A stretch of 38,504 nucleotides of DNA, taken from positions 2,052,945-2,091,448 of the forward strand of contig NZ_LMLB01000001.1 of the NCBI RefSeq assembly GCF_001421785.1, read 5' to 3'. The notes beneath the pieces are model-generated. The model was not told the origin of the DNA, made no database searches, and worked only from the letters and a program-made list of their open reading frames with translations. This stretch comes from Sphingomonas sp. Leaf33 (lineage in GTDB: Bacteria; Pseudomonadota; Alphaproteobacteria; Sphingomonadales; Sphingomonadaceae). Shown in pieces: positions 22,808 through 32,900 of this stretch; the stretch's first letter is position 1, and each line of letters begins with the position of its first letter. A program made the translations under genes and the position numbers.

Positions 22808-25567
22808 TCAGACCAGCGCGCCGTGGCAATGCTTGTACTTCATCCCCGACCCGCACGGGCACGGTGCGTTGCGGTTGACCACGCCCTGCCAGCTTTCCGG
22901 GTCTTCGCCGACCTCGGCGCCGGTCGGCTGCGGGATCGACAGCGGCGGCAGGCCGGCGTCGATCAGCCCGCGCGTGCCCGCGTCCCAGTCCGCCGAATTG
23001 TCCTCGCCGGTAAACGGGTCGATATGGCTGGTGATGAAATCGGGCAGGTCGGGCAGCTGCGAGAAGTCGCCGAAATCGTCCATCTGCGGCGCCATGCGGA
23101 ACTGCGCATAGGCGAGCGTCCGCGTCACATCCTCGCGGATGTTGCCGAGCATCCGCTCGAACATCGCGAACGCTTCCTGCTTGTATTCGTTGATCGGCGT
23201 CTTCTGGGCGTAGGCGCGCAGATGGACGACCTGCCGCAGCGCGTCGAGCATCGCGAGATGCTCCTTCCAGTGATGGTCCAGGTTCTGGAGCAGAATCGAT
23301 TTCTCGATGCCCGTCCAGGTCTCGGTGTCGAGCTCCTTGGCCTTTTCCTCGACCACCGCATCGGCCGCGGCCAGCAGGCGCGCCTCGATCGTCTCGGGCT
23401 CGATGCCCTCTTCCTTCGCCCATTCCTCGACCGGCACATTGACGTTCAGCTGTTCGGCAGCCTGGGCCTTCAGCCCCTCGATATTCCACTGTTCGGGATA
23501 GGTATCGGGCGGAATCGCGCCACCGACGATGCCGTTGACCGTCGCGACGCGCATGTCGATCACGACGTCGCCGACCGTATCGGCGTCCATGATATCCGCG
23601 CGCTGTTCGTAGATGACCTTGCGCTGGTCGTTCATCACGTCGTCATATTCGACGACCTGCTTGCGGATGTCGTAGTTGCGCGCCTCCACCTTCTTCTGCG
23701 CGGTCTCGATCGCCTTGGTCAGCCACTTGCTGCCGATCGCCTCGCCGTCGCCGATATTGTTGCGCATCATCTTGGCGAACAGCGTGTCCGGGCCGAAGAT
23801 ACGCAACAGATCGTCATCGAGGCTCAGGTAGAAGCGGCTGAGGCCCGGATCGCCCTGACGCCCCGAACGGCCGCGCAGCTGGTTGTCGATGCGGCGGCTT
23901 TCGTGGCGTTCGGTACCCAGCACGAACAGGCCGCCCGCGGCGATCACCTTCTGCCGCTCCGCCTCGACCTCCGCCTCGATCCTGGCGATGCCGGCGTCGC
24001 GCTCCGGCCCCTCGGGTACATCGCGCAGCTCGTCCTCGATGCGGAATTCGGCATTGCCGCCCAGCTTGATGTCGGTGCCGCGGCCGGCCATGTTGGTCGA
24101 CACGGTGACGGCGCCCAGACGGCCCGCCTGCGCGACGATGTGCGCTTCGCTCTCGTGGAAGCGGGCATTCAGCACTTCATGCTTGACGCCTTCCTGGTTC
24201 AGGAATTCGCTCAGCAGCTCCGACTTCTCGATCGACACGGTGCCGACCAGCACGGGCTGGCCCTTCGAGGCATGTTCGCCGATCCGCTTGGCGATCGCGC
24301 GGAACTTGTCCTGCGTGTCCTTGTAGAATTCGTCTTCCTCGTCGACGCGCAGCACGGGCACGTTGGTCGGGATCGACACGACGTTCATCTTGTAGATGTC
24401 GAAGAACTCGGGCGCCTCGGTCGCCGCGGTGCCGGTCATGCCCGACAGCTTCGGGTACATCCGGAAATAATTCTGGAAGGTAATCGACGCGAGTGTCTGG
24501 TTCTCGGGCTCGATCTGGACGTTTTCCTTCGCCTCCACCGCCTGGTGCAGGCCGTCCGACCAGCGACGCCCATCCATCATTCGCCCGGTGAATTCATCGA
24601 TGATGATGACCTTGCCGTCCTTCACGATGTAGTCGGTGTCGCGTTTGAACATCTTGTTCGCGCGCAACGCCTGGTTCGTGTGGTGGACGACCTGGGTGTT
24701 CTCGAAATCGTAGAGGTTGGCGCCCTGGAGCAGCCCCGCCGTCTCCAGCATCCGCTCGACACGCTCGGTGCCGTCCTCGGTCAGGATGATCGACTTCTGC
24801 TTCTCGTCCTTCTCGTAATCGTCCTCGCCGAGCTGCTTCACGACCGCATCGACCTGGATGTAGAGTTCCGACTTGTCGTCGGTCGGGCCCGAGATGATCA
24901 GCGGCGTGCGCGCCTCGTCGATAAGGATCGAATCGACCTCGTCGACGATGGCGTAGGCGAACGGACGCTGGACCATCGACGCGCGATCGTACTTCATGTT
25001 GTCGCGCAGGTAATCGAAGCCGAATTCGTTGTTCGTGCCGTAGGTGATGTCGGCATGATAGGCCGCGCGCCGCTCGTGATCGGCCAGGTTCGGCACGATG
25101 ACGCCGGTCGTCAGCCCCAGGAAGCCGTACAGCTTGCCCATCTGTTCGGCATCGCGACGCGCAAGATAGTCGTTGACCGTGACGACGTGCACGCCCTCAC
25201 CCGGCAGAGCGTTCAGATAGACCGCCAGCGTCGCGACCAGCGTCTTGCCCTCGCCCGTCTTCATCTCGGCGATCTCGCCGCGGTGAAGCACGATGCCGCC
25301 GACCATCTGCACGTCGAAATGCCGCATCCCGAGCGTCCGGACCGATGCCTCGCGAACGGTCGCGAACGCTTCGGGAATCAGCGCGTCAAGCTTCTCGCCG
25401 GCCGCCAGCCGCTCGCGGAAGCGCGCGGTCTGCTGCGACAGGTCGTCATCCGACATCGCCTGCATCTGCGGTTCGAGTGCGGCGATCTTGTCGGTGATCG
25501 ACTTCAGCGATTTGACGTAACGGTCGTTCGACGACCCGAAAAGCGACTTGGCAAGTCCGCCGAGCAT
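22808..25567 (-). CDS. secA: Preprotein translocase ATPase SecA
   Basis: The motor that pushes preproteins through SecYEG. 919 residues. Walker A MKTGEGKT is at residues 102-109, then [36 protein letters not shown] (DEAD-like motif), the preprotein cross-linking domain, [53 protein letters not shown], the scaffold region, and the C-terminal zinc element [13 protein letters not shown] (SEC-C), which binds SecB. The ATG at 25567 has AAGGA 8 bases upstream. Normal length and no anomalies. The long open frame upstream of the start is trimmed. Confidence 0.98.
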   Translation of the reverse strand: MLGGLAKSLFGSSNDRYVKSLKSITDKIAALEPQMQAMSDDDLSQQTARFRERLAAGEKLDALIPEAFATVREASVRTLGMRHFDVQMVGGIVLHRGEIAEMKTGEGKTLVATLAVYLNALPGEGVHVVTVNDYLARRDAEQMGKLYGFLGLTTGVIVPNLADHERRAAYHADITYGTNNEFGFDYLRDNMKYDRASMVQRPFAYAIVDEVDSILIDEARTPLIISGPTDDKSELYIQVDAVVKQLGEDDYEKDEKQKSIILTEDGTERVERMLETAGLLQGANLYDFENTQVVHHTNQALRANKMFKRDTDYIVKDGKVIIIDEFTGRMMDGRRWSDGLHQAVEAKENVQIEPENQTLASITFQNYFRMYPKLSGMTGTAATEAPEFFDIYKMNVVSIPTNVPVLRVDEEDEFYKDTQDKFRAIAKRIGEHASKGQPVLVGTVSIEKSELLSEFLNQEGVKHEVLNARFHESEAHIVAQAGRLGAVTVSTNMAGRGTDIKLGGNAEFRIEDELRDVPEGPERDAGIARIEAEVEAERQKVIAAGGLFVLGTERHESRRIDNQLRGRSGRQGDPGLSRFYLSLDDDLLRIFGPDTLFAKMMRNNIGDGEAIGSKWLTKAIETAQKKVEARNYDIRKQVVEYDDVMNDQRKVIYEQRADIMDADTVGDVVIDMRVATVNGIVGGAIPPDTYPEQWNIEGLKAQAAEQLNVNVPVEEWAKEEGIEPETIEARLLAAADAVVEEKAKELDTETWTGIEKSILLQNLDHHWKEHLAMLDALRQVVHLRAYAQKTPINEYKQEAFAMFERMLGNIREDVTRTLAYAQFRMAPQMDDFGDFSQLPDLPDFITSHIDPFTGEDNSADWDAGTRGLIDAGLPPLSIPQPTGAEVGEDPESWQGVVNRNAPCPCGSGMKYKHCHGALV

Positions 25568-25674
25568 AGAGTTATCCTTGGAAATAAGATGCGCGGCCAC
25601 GCGTCGGGGCCGCTGAAACTGACGATAGGTGAGAAGTCGCGGCGGCTGCCGAGGCGTGCCGCCAACGGCGCGCG

Positions 25675-25926
25675 TTATTCGCGCCGACGCTCCGGCGCGA
25701 CCGGACGCAGCGCGTCGAGGGCACGTGTGAGATCGAGGATCAGCGGCGCAGGCGCGACATACCCATCGGGCCGCGGCGCTACCGACCGCGCGATCGCCGG
25801 CGAAACCACCTGTGCCGCGGCAATGACTCGGCTCGCCTCGACCCCCGTATGCGCACGCGCATCGACCGCCCGACCGACACCGGTCAGCGCCGACAACATG
25901 GCAGTCAGGAGGAGGAACAGGTTCAA
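25675..25926 (-). CDS. Small exported protein of unknown function (TTG start)
   Basis: 83 residues. With the TTG at 25926 the product begins [25 protein letters not shown], a plausible signal peptide with cleavage after an ARA or GRA site, and AAGGA lies 8 bases before the TTG. The mature part is short, Ala- and Pro-rich ([23 protein letters not shown]) and ends in a charged RRRE. I recognise no family. The open frame continues 33 codons further upstream, but that part codes for nothing recognisable. It lies between secA and the toxin gene, all on the minus strand. Whether it is expressed is uncertain. Confidence 0.5.
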   Translation of the reverse strand: MNLFLLLTAMLSALTGVGRAVDARAHTGVEASRVIAAAQVVSPAIARSVAPRPDGYVAPAPLILDLTRALDALRPVAPERRRE

Positions 25927-25984
25927 GCGGCGTATCCTTGCGCACGCGACATAGGTTCGTGGCGCGGGCGCGTCCACTCCTTCG

Positions 25985-26359
25985 TCACCAGAGCGTCCGA
26001 ATTGGATAACCCTGAACGGTGGCATCGGCCGTCAGGAGTGTCAGATCGGCGTGCAAAGTATGCGCGATCAACATGCGGTCGGTAGGATCGCCGTGCAGGT
26101 TCGGCAAGCTGTCGGCGAGCATCCAGAGGTCGCCCGGCACGTCCAGGATCGTCAGCGATAATAATTCGGCCACCACCGCAAAACGCGCGAGGACCGGCAG
26201 CCGGCCTCGCGCCTTGAGGTCGGCGAATTCCCACGCGGTCACGCCACTGACAAGCAGCCGGTTCGCGGGATCGACGATGGCGCCATGCGCCCGCGAGCTG
26301 AGCCGGCGACTTCCCTCGACCGCCCAGATAAGCGCGTGGGTATCAATCAGCAGGTCCAA
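25985..26359 (-). CDS. PIN-domain ribonuclease toxin (VapC-like)
   Basis: 124 residues of the PIN fold. Acidic metal ligands are seen in DLLIDTHALIW (Asp), AWEFADL (Glu), NLHGDPTDRMLIAHTL (Asp) and TLLTADATVQGY (Asp), so it should be an active Mg-dependent RNase, the toxin of a type II pair. The TTG at 26359 is chosen because GGAGG lies 4 bases before it and because it gives the usual VapC start (DLLIDTH); an in-frame ATG or GTG 8-11 codons earlier is possible but lacks a site. The gene overlaps the end of the antitoxin gene by 17 bases, the normal order (antitoxin first). Confidence 0.87.
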   Translation of the reverse strand: MDLLIDTHALIWAVEGSRRLSSRAHGAIVDPANRLLVSGVTAWEFADLKARGRLPVLARFAVVAELLSLTILDVPGDLWMLADSLPNLHGDPTDRMLIAHTLHADLTLLTADATVQGYPIRTLW

Positions 26360-26657
26360 ATTTCCTCCGGAACCGCTCATCGGGATCACCATGATCCGCT
26401 TTCAAAGCTGCGATGCTGGTGTCGAAGCCAACGAAGGCATCGCGCCACATGCCCATCGCCGATCGACGCTTTTCGGCGATCTGCTCGAGATCGGCGACCG
26501 CATCGACCACGGGGACCAAGCGCACCTGCGGTTCGCCCGCCTTCGACAGGATAACCGTCTCACCGCGCATGGCTGCCGCAACCAGCGAAGAAAGCTTCGA
26601 CTTTGCTTCGCCAATGTTCACATGGATGGCTTCGCCGATGTTCACATGGATGCCCAT
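26343..26657 (-). CDS. Phd/YefM-family antitoxin with duplicated N-terminus
   Basis: 104 residues. The N-terminal DNA-binding region has the prevent-host-death pattern (VNIGEAKSKLSSLVAAAMRGETVILSKAGEPQVRLVPV); the C-terminal half (about 60-104, charged, ending ERFRRKFGPAD) should wrap the toxin. Residues 3-10 and 11-18 are both IHVNIGEA, encoded by a 24-base tandem repeat (26605-26652), so the usual start region is present twice. The start at 26657 is supported by the promoter: transcription would begin at about this ATG, a leaderless arrangement. In-frame GTG codons within each repeat (V5 and V13) could serve as alternative starts. The family usually represses its own promoter. Confidence 0.87.
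   Translation of the reverse strand: MGIHVNIGEAIHVNIGEAKSKLSSLVAAAMRGETVILSKAGEPQVRLVPVVDAVADLEQIAEKRRSAMGMWRDAFVGFDTSIAALKADHGDPDERFRRKFGPAD
26605..26652. repeat. 24-base tandem duplication in the antitoxin gene
   Basis: Two adjacent 24-base units, 26605-26628 and 26629-26652, are identical except for A at 26613 against G at 26637 (synonymous: Ile codons ATT/ATC). They encode IHVNIGEA twice. The near identity points to a recent duplication. Confidence 0.93.
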
Positions 26658-26663
26658 ATCCCG

Positions 26664-26692
26664 AAATTAGGTTGGCCAAGCAGCTTGGTCAA
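26664..26692 (-). promoter_or_regulatory. Toxin-antitoxin promoter
   Basis: Read on the minus strand, TTGACC (26692-26687), a 17-base spacer, and TAATTT (26669-26664). The -35 box matches consensus in five of six bases. Transcription would start near 26657-26658, that is at the antitoxin ATG. The -35 box and spacer overlap the palindrome 26672-26692. Confidence 0.6.
26672..26692. promoter_or_regulatory. Palindrome, probable antitoxin operator
   Basis: Arms TTGGCCAAG (26672-26680) and CTTGGTCAA (26684-26692) around CAG; reverse complements with one mismatch. It lies across the toxin-antitoxin promoter and also covers the -35 box of the putative argJ promoter. Binding by the antitoxin is inferred from the family habit of autorepression. 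Confidence 0.6.
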
Positions 26693-26700
26693 GCTAAGTG
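26672..26700 (+). promoter_or_regulatory. Putative argJ promoter
   Basis: TTGGCC (26672-26677), 17 bases, TAAGTG (26695-26700). Both boxes are weak matches. Transcription would start at about 26707, directly before the argJ ATG at 26708, which has no Shine-Dalgarno sequence; a leaderless message is therefore plausible. Confidence 0.4.
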
Positions 26701-26707
26701 ACCGACC

Positions 26708-27937
26708 ATGTCCGACACCCGCTCCCCCCTCGCCCCCGCGACCCTGCCCGACCTGCCCGAAATCGCTGGCGTCGTCCGCCGCGTGGCGCGGGCGCGGTAC
26801 AAGGCGTGGGATCGCTGCGACCTGACCTATGTCGAGCTCGCCCCCGGCACGGCGGTGGCCGGCGTCACGACGCAGAGCAAATGCCCCTCGCCCGAAGTGG
26901 AGTGGTGCCGCCGCGCGCTGGTGCTGGGGCGCGCACGGGCGCTGATAGTCAACGCGGGCAATTCCAACGCCTTCACCGGCAACCGCGGGCGCGAAGCCGT
27001 CGAGGCCATCGCGGCACGGACCGCTGCACACCTCGAGTGCGACCCGTCCGACGTGTTCGTCGCCTCCACCGGCGTGATCGGTGTGCCGTTGCCGATCGAC
27101 AAGGCCGTGGCCGGGCTCGACGCCGCCTATGTCGCCGAGCCGTGCAGCTGGGTCGCCGCGGCCGAGACGATCATGACCACCGACACCTTCGCGAAGGTCG
27201 CGACGACCTCCGCGATCGTCGACGGGCGTCGGGTCGAACTGGTCGGCATCGTCAAGGGATCGGGGATGATCGCGCCGGACATGGCGACGATGCTCGGCTT
27301 CGTCTTCACCGATGCCGCGGTCACGCCCGAATTCCTGCAATCCGCGCTGTCGGCGGCAAACAGCAAGACCTTTTCCTGCATCACGGTCGACAGCGACACG
27401 TCGACCAGCGACACGGTGCTCGCGTTCGCGACCGGCCAAGCCGGCAATTCGCCGATCGACGGCGAGGACAGCGACGGGGCCGACGCCTTCGTCGCGGCGC
27501 TCGCGGATCTGTGCATGCAGCTCGCCCATCTGGTCGTCCGCGACGGCGAAGGCGCGCAGAAGCTGATCGAAATCACGGTCGAGGGAGCCGAAAGCGACCG
27601 GTCCGCCCACCGTATCGCCATGAGCATCGCCAACTCGCCGCTGGTGAAAACAGCGATCGCCGGCCAGGATGCCAACTGGGGCCGCGTCGTGATGGCGGTC
27701 GGCAAGGCAGGCGAGCCGGCCGAGCGCGACAGGCTCGCGATCCGCTTCGGCGCGACGCAGGTCGCCGAGGGCGGTCTGGCCGTCACCGGCTATGACGAGG
27801 CGCCGGTCGCCGAGCATCTGAAGGGCCGCGAGATCGAGATCGGCGTGGACCTGAGCCTGGGCGAGGGCCGCGCGACCGTGTGGACCTGCGACCTGACGCA
27901 CGGCTACATCAGCATCAACGCCGATTATCGAAGCTGA
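26708..27937 (+). CDS. argJ: Bifunctional ornithine acetyltransferase / N-acetylglutamate synthase ArgJ
   Basis: Recycles the acetyl group from N-acetylornithine to glutamate in arginine synthesis. The 409-residue precursor cleaves itself between Ala and Thr in KGSGMIAPDMATMLGF (near residue 200; the Thr becomes the catalytic nucleophile of the beta chain). Other family segments are NAGNSNAFTGNRG, DVFVASTGVIGVPLP and, in the beta chain, NSPLVKTAIAGQDANWGRVVMAVGKAGEP, ending with the usual YISINADYRS. Whether it can also use acetyl-CoA (fully bifunctional) cannot be read from sequence. It stands alone on the plus strand, divergent from the toxin-antitoxin pair and convergent with the chemoreceptor. 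Confidence 0.96.
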   Translation: MSDTRSPLAPATLPDLPEIAGVVRRVARARYKAWDRCDLTYVELAPGTAVAGVTTQSKCPSPEVEWCRRALVLGRARALIVNAGNSNAFTGNRGREAVEAIAARTAAHLECDPSDVFVASTGVIGVPLPIDKAVAGLDAAYVAEPCSWVAAAETIMTTDTFAKVATTSAIVDGRRVELVGIVKGSGMIAPDMATMLGFVFTDAAVTPEFLQSALSAANSKTFSCITVDSDTSTSDTVLAFATGQAGNSPIDGEDSDGADAFVAALADLCMQLAHLVVRDGEGAQKLIEITVEGAESDRSAHRIAMSIANSPLVKTAIAGQDANWGRVVMAVGKAGEPAERDRLAIRFGATQVAEGGLAVTGYDEAPVAEHLKGREIEIGVDLSLGEGRATVWTCDLTHGYISINADYRS

Positions 27938-27946
27938 CCGTCGCCG

Positions 27947-29533
27947 TCAGGCCGCGCGAAGGTCGGCGACGAACGACTGCGCGGCCGCCGCCAGCGCCTC
28001 CACCTGCCGGGCGACGGCCGTGCTGGAGGAGGCGACGCCGCCGGTCAGCGTTCGGGTTTCCTCCGACGCCTCGATCGAGCGTTCCACGCCGCCGCGCAAA
28101 TCCGCCGCGATCGTCGCCGCGCGCCGGGCGTCGCCGACGAACGCACCGGTCACCCGGCCCTGGTCGAGCGTCACTTCGGCGATTTCGTCCGCCAGCGTCG
28201 AGATGGTCGCGAGCTTGGCGAGGATCGCATCGATCACCTGCGCGACCCGGGCGACCTGCATCTGCATACCGTTGATCTGACCGGCGATGTCCGCGGTCGC
28301 CCGCTGGGTCTGGGTCGCAAGCGACTTCACTTCGGTCGCAACGACGGCAAAGCCGCGCCCCGCCTCCCCGGCTCGCGCCGCTTCGATCGTCGCATTGAGC
28401 GCCAGCAGGTTCGTCTGCCCCGCGATCTGCGCGATCGTGGCGACGATGGCGCCGATTTCCTGCGCGGAATCGACGAGTTCGCCGATCACCCGTTCGCCCT
28501 CGCGCGAATTGGCCGCCGCGACGCCGGTCAGCGATGCCTGGTCGGTCACCCGGCGGGCGATCGCAGCATGCGCCTCGGCCAGGGCTTCCGCCGTGGAGCG
28601 CATCGTGTCGGCGGCCTCGTCGGTGCTGCGCGTCGCTGCCGCGATCAGCCCGGCCTCGCGCGTCTGGCGATCGCCGATGTCGACGAGCGTATCGGCCGCG
28701 CCGCGCGCTTCCTGTGCGGTCGACGCCAGTGCCGCGAGCGCGCGACCGACACTGTGTTCGAACCGTTCGGCCAGCACGGTCATCTCGGCATGGCGGCCGG
28801 CGATCACGCGTTCCCGCTCGCGGGTCTCGGCACGCGACTCGGCAAGCGCCGCGCGCTCACGCTCGGTCCGCGCAAACGCCTCTGCTTGCGCCTGCGCCGC
28901 GGCCGCGGCGGTCAATTCCGCGGACGCCTGGTAATTGTCGACGAACAAGCTTGCCTGCGTCAGGATCGAGCGGGCGAGCAACAGGACGAACACGCCCAGC
29001 ACCACGAAGACCGAAAGCGGGATACCCACGATCAGGATCGTGATCGTGGCACCGATCAGCGATCCGGCGAGAAATGCCAGGCTGGCAAGCGGCACCGCGG
29101 CAACGCCCAAGGCGCCGACCGACATCACGCCGACCAGCACGCAGGCGACGAGCAACCGCTCGGCCGGACCGGCCACGGCCATCAGCATGGCCAATAGGAC
29201 GCCCCAGGCGATCGCGCTGATGAACGAAATCCGGGCAACGGACAGGATCGCGGCTCTAGGCCGATCGAACGTCCAGCCCAGGCGATGGTCCTTCCACCAC
29301 TGCGCCAGGGACAGAAGGGAGACGATGGTGAGCAGCGCGGCGGCCGCGAGCACGCTGAAGGCGCGCGGCGCGGTCCAGATGACGGTCGCGGTCGCCACGA
29401 TCGTCGCGGCGAACGTGCCCGGATATCCCGACCGCGCGGCCCGCACCTGTGCATCGACAAGGGCCGCGGGCAGGGCGTCGTCGCCTGACCCGAGCCCCAC
29501 GATCCGAACCAAAGACTGCCATTTCGCGCGCAA
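27947..29533 (-). CDS. Methyl-accepting chemotaxis-type receptor without periplasmic sensor
   Basis: 528 residues. The N-terminal part has about six hydrophobic segments between residues 40 and 190 with only short loops, so no periplasmic ligand domain. Then comes a charged coiled coil (about 205-255, rich in Ala, Glu and Arg) and the signalling domain with the highly conserved tip [33 protein letters not shown] (370-402). No HAMP domain is apparent and the C-terminus (SFVADLRAA) lacks a CheR-docking pentapeptide. The TTG at 29533 has GGAGG 8 bases before it. No che genes are near; an orphan receptor that may sense membrane or internal state. It lies 58 bases downstream of trxA on the same strand. 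Confidence 0.88.
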   Translation of the reverse strand: MRAKWQSLVRIVGLGSGDDALPAALVDAQVRAARSGYPGTFAATIVATATVIWTAPRAFSVLAAAALLTIVSLLSLAQWWKDHRLGWTFDRPRAAILSVARISFISAIAWGVLLAMLMAVAGPAERLLVACVLVGVMSVGALGVAAVPLASLAFLAGSLIGATITILIVGIPLSVFVVLGVFVLLLARSILTQASLFVDNYQASAELTAAAAAQAQAEAFARTERERAALAESRAETRERERVIAGRHAEMTVLAERFEHSVGRALAALASTAQEARGAADTLVDIGDRQTREAGLIAAATRSTDEAADTMRSTAEALAEAHAAIARRVTDQASLTGVAAANSREGERVIGELVDSAQEIGAIVATIAQIAGQTNLLALNATIEAARAGEAGRGFAVVATEVKSLATQTQRATADIAGQINGMQMQVARVAQVIDAILAKLATISTLADEIAEVTLDQGRVTGAFVGDARRAATIAADLRGGVERSIEASEETRTLTGGVASSSTAVARQVEALAAAAQSFVADLRAA

Positions 29534-29591
29534 GACGATCCCTCCGGGAACCGCCTTATCGCGCTTGGCCTAATCCTGCGTTAACGACGTT

Positions 29592-29915
29592 TCAGGCCAA
29601 CTCGCCTTCTAGCCATGCCTTGATCCTGCCCTTCGGTTCGGCGCCGACCTTCGTCGCGGCGGGGGCCCCGCCCTTAAACAGGATCATCGTCGGGATGCCG
29701 CGCACGCCGTATCGGCCGGGGGCATCGGGATTGTCGTCGATGTTCAGCTTGGCGATGGTCACCTGCTCGCCCAGTTCGTCGCTGATCTCTTCCAGCGACG
29801 GCCCGATCATCTTGCAGGGTCCGCACCATTCCGCCCAGAAATCGACCAGCACCGGCTTGTCTGCATTGATGACGTCGTCGTGAAAGCTCGCGTCGGTGAT
29901 CTGCTTGGTGGCCAT
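29592..29915 (-). CDS. trxA: Thioredoxin TrxA
   Basis: 107-residue cytoplasmic disulfide reductant with the active site WCGPCK (near residues 31-36), the cis-Pro in [11 protein letters not shown], and the conserved Asp (VLVDFWAEW). The ATG at 29915 has AAGGAGA 8 bases upstream. It is the last gene of the tsaE-amgK-murU-addB-addA-trxA row, 65 bases after addA, an order I know from other alphaproteobacteria. Confidence 0.97.
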   Translation of the reverse strand: MATKQITDASFHDDVINADKPVLVDFWAEWCGPCKMIGPSLEEISDELGEQVTIAKLNIDDNPDAPGRYGVRGIPTMILFKGGAPAATKVGAEPKGRIKAWLEGELA

Positions 29916-29980
29916 GCGCCTGTCTCCTTGAGTTGGCTGCTATCTAGGATGCGGTCGTCAGCGGCTCAAGCGCATGGGCG

Positions 29981-32900
29981 CTAGCTTTGCTCCGTCGCGG
30001 CCAAGCGCGGCTTGTGCGGATCGAGCAGCGCATCCGGCAGGTCGAACAACCGCGGCCCGGCGGTGTAGAGCAGCGCCGCCTCTACCGATCGGCCCGGAAA
30101 GACCACCCTGAGCGCCGCGACATAGGCGGCCATCTGGCGCAGGTGATAGGTCGGGATGTCGTCGATCGCGGCGGGCACACGGCGACCCGTCTTGAAGTCG
30201 ATGACGCGCACCCGATCCGCCGTCACCACCAGCCGGTCGACCGTACCGGCGATCACCGCACCGCCGACGGTCGCGGCGATCGGCGCCTCCGCCAGCGCGG
30301 CGGGTCCGAACATCTCGGCGTGCGCCGGGTCGTCGAGGATGGCGCAGGCCGCCGCCGCGATCTCCGCGCGCAGGCCTGGGTCGGCGACCCCGCCGGACAC
30401 TTCCAGCCAGCGCAGCGCCGCCGGGTGGCGACGCGCCGGATCGATCGCAGGCAGCCGTTCGAACAGCGCGTGGAGCAAACGCCCGCGCTCGGCCGCGGCG
30501 CGCATCGCGGCGGTCGGGGGCGGATCGGCCACCTCGTCCTCGCCGATCGCGGACGGGGCCAGCGGCCGCGGGGGTCGGGCTTCCTCCGGGGCGGGTCGGC
30601 GCGCCCAGTCGGGCAGGACCACCGGCTCGACGCGAACCGCCGTCTCGACCTTCGCCGCGACGGGACTCGCCGGCGTCAGCCCGATGAAGGCCCGCTCCGC
30701 ACCCGCCTCCGCGGCCGGCACGCCGAGCGCGTCGAGCGCCACGACGGAGGCCGCATACCAGCTATTCGGCGACAGCGGTCGGCTGCCGAGCGCGCCGGCG
30801 ACGACCAACCGCTCCTCCGCCCGCGTCGCCGCGACGTAGAACAGCCGCCAATGTTCCTCCAGTTCGCGCGCATCGACGGCAGCAAGGACGGGATCGAGCG
30901 GCGAGCCGACCCGCTCCGCTGCACGCGGGCGAAACACGGGCAGTTCGACGCCGTCGACCGGCCACTTCACGATATCGCGCCGCGCATTCGCGGGATCGGC
31001 GGTCGCATCGGCCAGGATGACCAGCGGTGCCTGCAGGCCCTTGGCCCCATGCGCGGTCATCACCCGGACGGCGTCGAGGGGCGCGGACGGGTCGCGGACG
31101 ATCTCGACATCGCCACGATCGAACCAATCGAGGAAGCGTTGCAGCGACGGCGTCGATGTCGCTTCGAAATTGAGCGCGGCGCCCAACAGTTCCTCGATCG
31201 GGTCGCGCGCCTCCTCGCCCAGCCGCTCGATCAGCTTGCGGCGCCCGTCCATCGCGCCGGACAGCATGTCCTCAAGGAAGCGATAGGGCGTTGTGAAATC
31301 GGCGCGGGCGAGCAGGCCGCGGAGCGGGGCCAGCCGCGCCTCGTCCTGCGTATCGCGCAGGTGCCGCCACAGGCTCCGCCGCCCCTCGCGCATCGCCGCG
31401 GCCATCAGCTCGTCCTGGCTCCAGCCGATCAGCGGCGACACCAGCAGCGAGGCGAGCGTCAGGTCGTCGTCGGGCTGGAGCACGAAGCGGACTGCGGCGA
31501 GCAGATCCTGCACGGCCAGCGGCGCGTTCAGCCGCAGCCGGTCGACGCCGGCCACCGGCACGCCCTCGGCATACAGCCGTGCGACGATTAGGGAGGCGAG
31601 TTCACCGCGGCGCTTGACCAGCACCATGATGTCCTCCGGCCGCAGCGTGCGCCCCTTGCTGTCGAGCCGCAGCGTGCCGATCCAGCCCTTGATCGCCTTT
31701 GCGATCCGCCCGGCAAGCGCACGGGTGGCGTCGTCGATCCAGCCTTCCTCGCCCGCCTCGTCGCCCTCGGACGCGCCGGCGGTGACGAGCGGCCACAGCG
31801 TGACGGTGCCGGGGCCGGGCACTTCGCTGTCGTGGGTGTCGGTCGGCGTGCCGAGCGCGGGCGGCGGCAGCGCGTCGATCGCGGCATCGACGAATTCCAG
31901 CACCGGGCGGGTCGAGCGGAAGCTGGCGGTCAAGGCCAGCGTGCCGAGCCGCGGGGCCACGTCGCCGAACGCATCCTCGGCGACGCTTGCGCTCGTGAAA
32001 TGCCGGTGGGCGGCTTCGAAATACAGCGGGCTGGTGCCCTGGAAGCCGAAGATCGCCTGTTTGTAATCGCCGACCGTGAACAGCGTGCGCGCGCGGTCGG
32101 CATGGGCGCCTTCGCCGGCAAAGAACTCGTCGGCGATGGCCCGGACGATCGCCCATTGCTGCGGATTGGTGTCCTGCGCCTCGTCGATCAGGATATGGTC
32201 GGTCGCCTGGTCGAGCTTGTAGCGCACCCAGTCACCCATGCCCGGTTGCGCCAGCAGGTCCACCGTCGCGCGGATCAGGTCGTCGAAATCGACCGCGCCC
32301 AGCCGACGCTTGGCGGCGCGGTAGCTGCGGGCGTAGGCCCGACCGGCGTCGAACGCGCCGGCCAGCAGATCAGCATAGCCCGCGCGCGCGATCAGGGCGA
32401 GCAACTCGGTGCATTCGGCCGCGACCTCGGCGGCGCGCTCCGCGTAATCCGGCAGCAGCGCGACGAGCTTCGCGGATGCCTTGCGTGGTTCGCCCTTGCC
32501 GGTCAGGAAGATGCCCGACACCGCCGCCAGTCGGTGCACGCGGGTTTCGGGCGATGCGGCCAGCCATGCCTCGCCAATCGCGGCGTGGTCGTTGCCCGTC
32601 GCCGTGCCCCACTGGCGGTTGGCATCGATCAGCGTGCGCAAGCCGGCGCAGTCGAACAGCCCATCCGAACACCGCTCGGCGACATGCGCGGCGATATCCT
32701 CCGCGGGCAGGTCCAGTGCCCGGCGGAGCCACGGTGCGATCCCGCTCGGCAGTGCCTCCATCGCATCCGGCGCGCGCGCGCAGGCAAGCAGGAACGCCTC
32801 CGCCCCGCCCTCGCCCAACCGCAGGCTCAGCGCGCCGATCGCATCGACCAGCGTGCGGCGCCCGGCCGCTTCCTCCTCGACCAGCAGGTCCGCCAGCGCC

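Noticed and set aside
22700..25954. A 1084-codon plus-strand open frame across secA
   Set aside because: Complement of a clear, full-length SecA; composition is that of a reading-frame shadow.
26360..26392. Longer toxin starting at 26392
   Set aside because: Possible in frame, but the TTG at 26359 has the ribosome-binding site and gives the usual PIN N-terminus.
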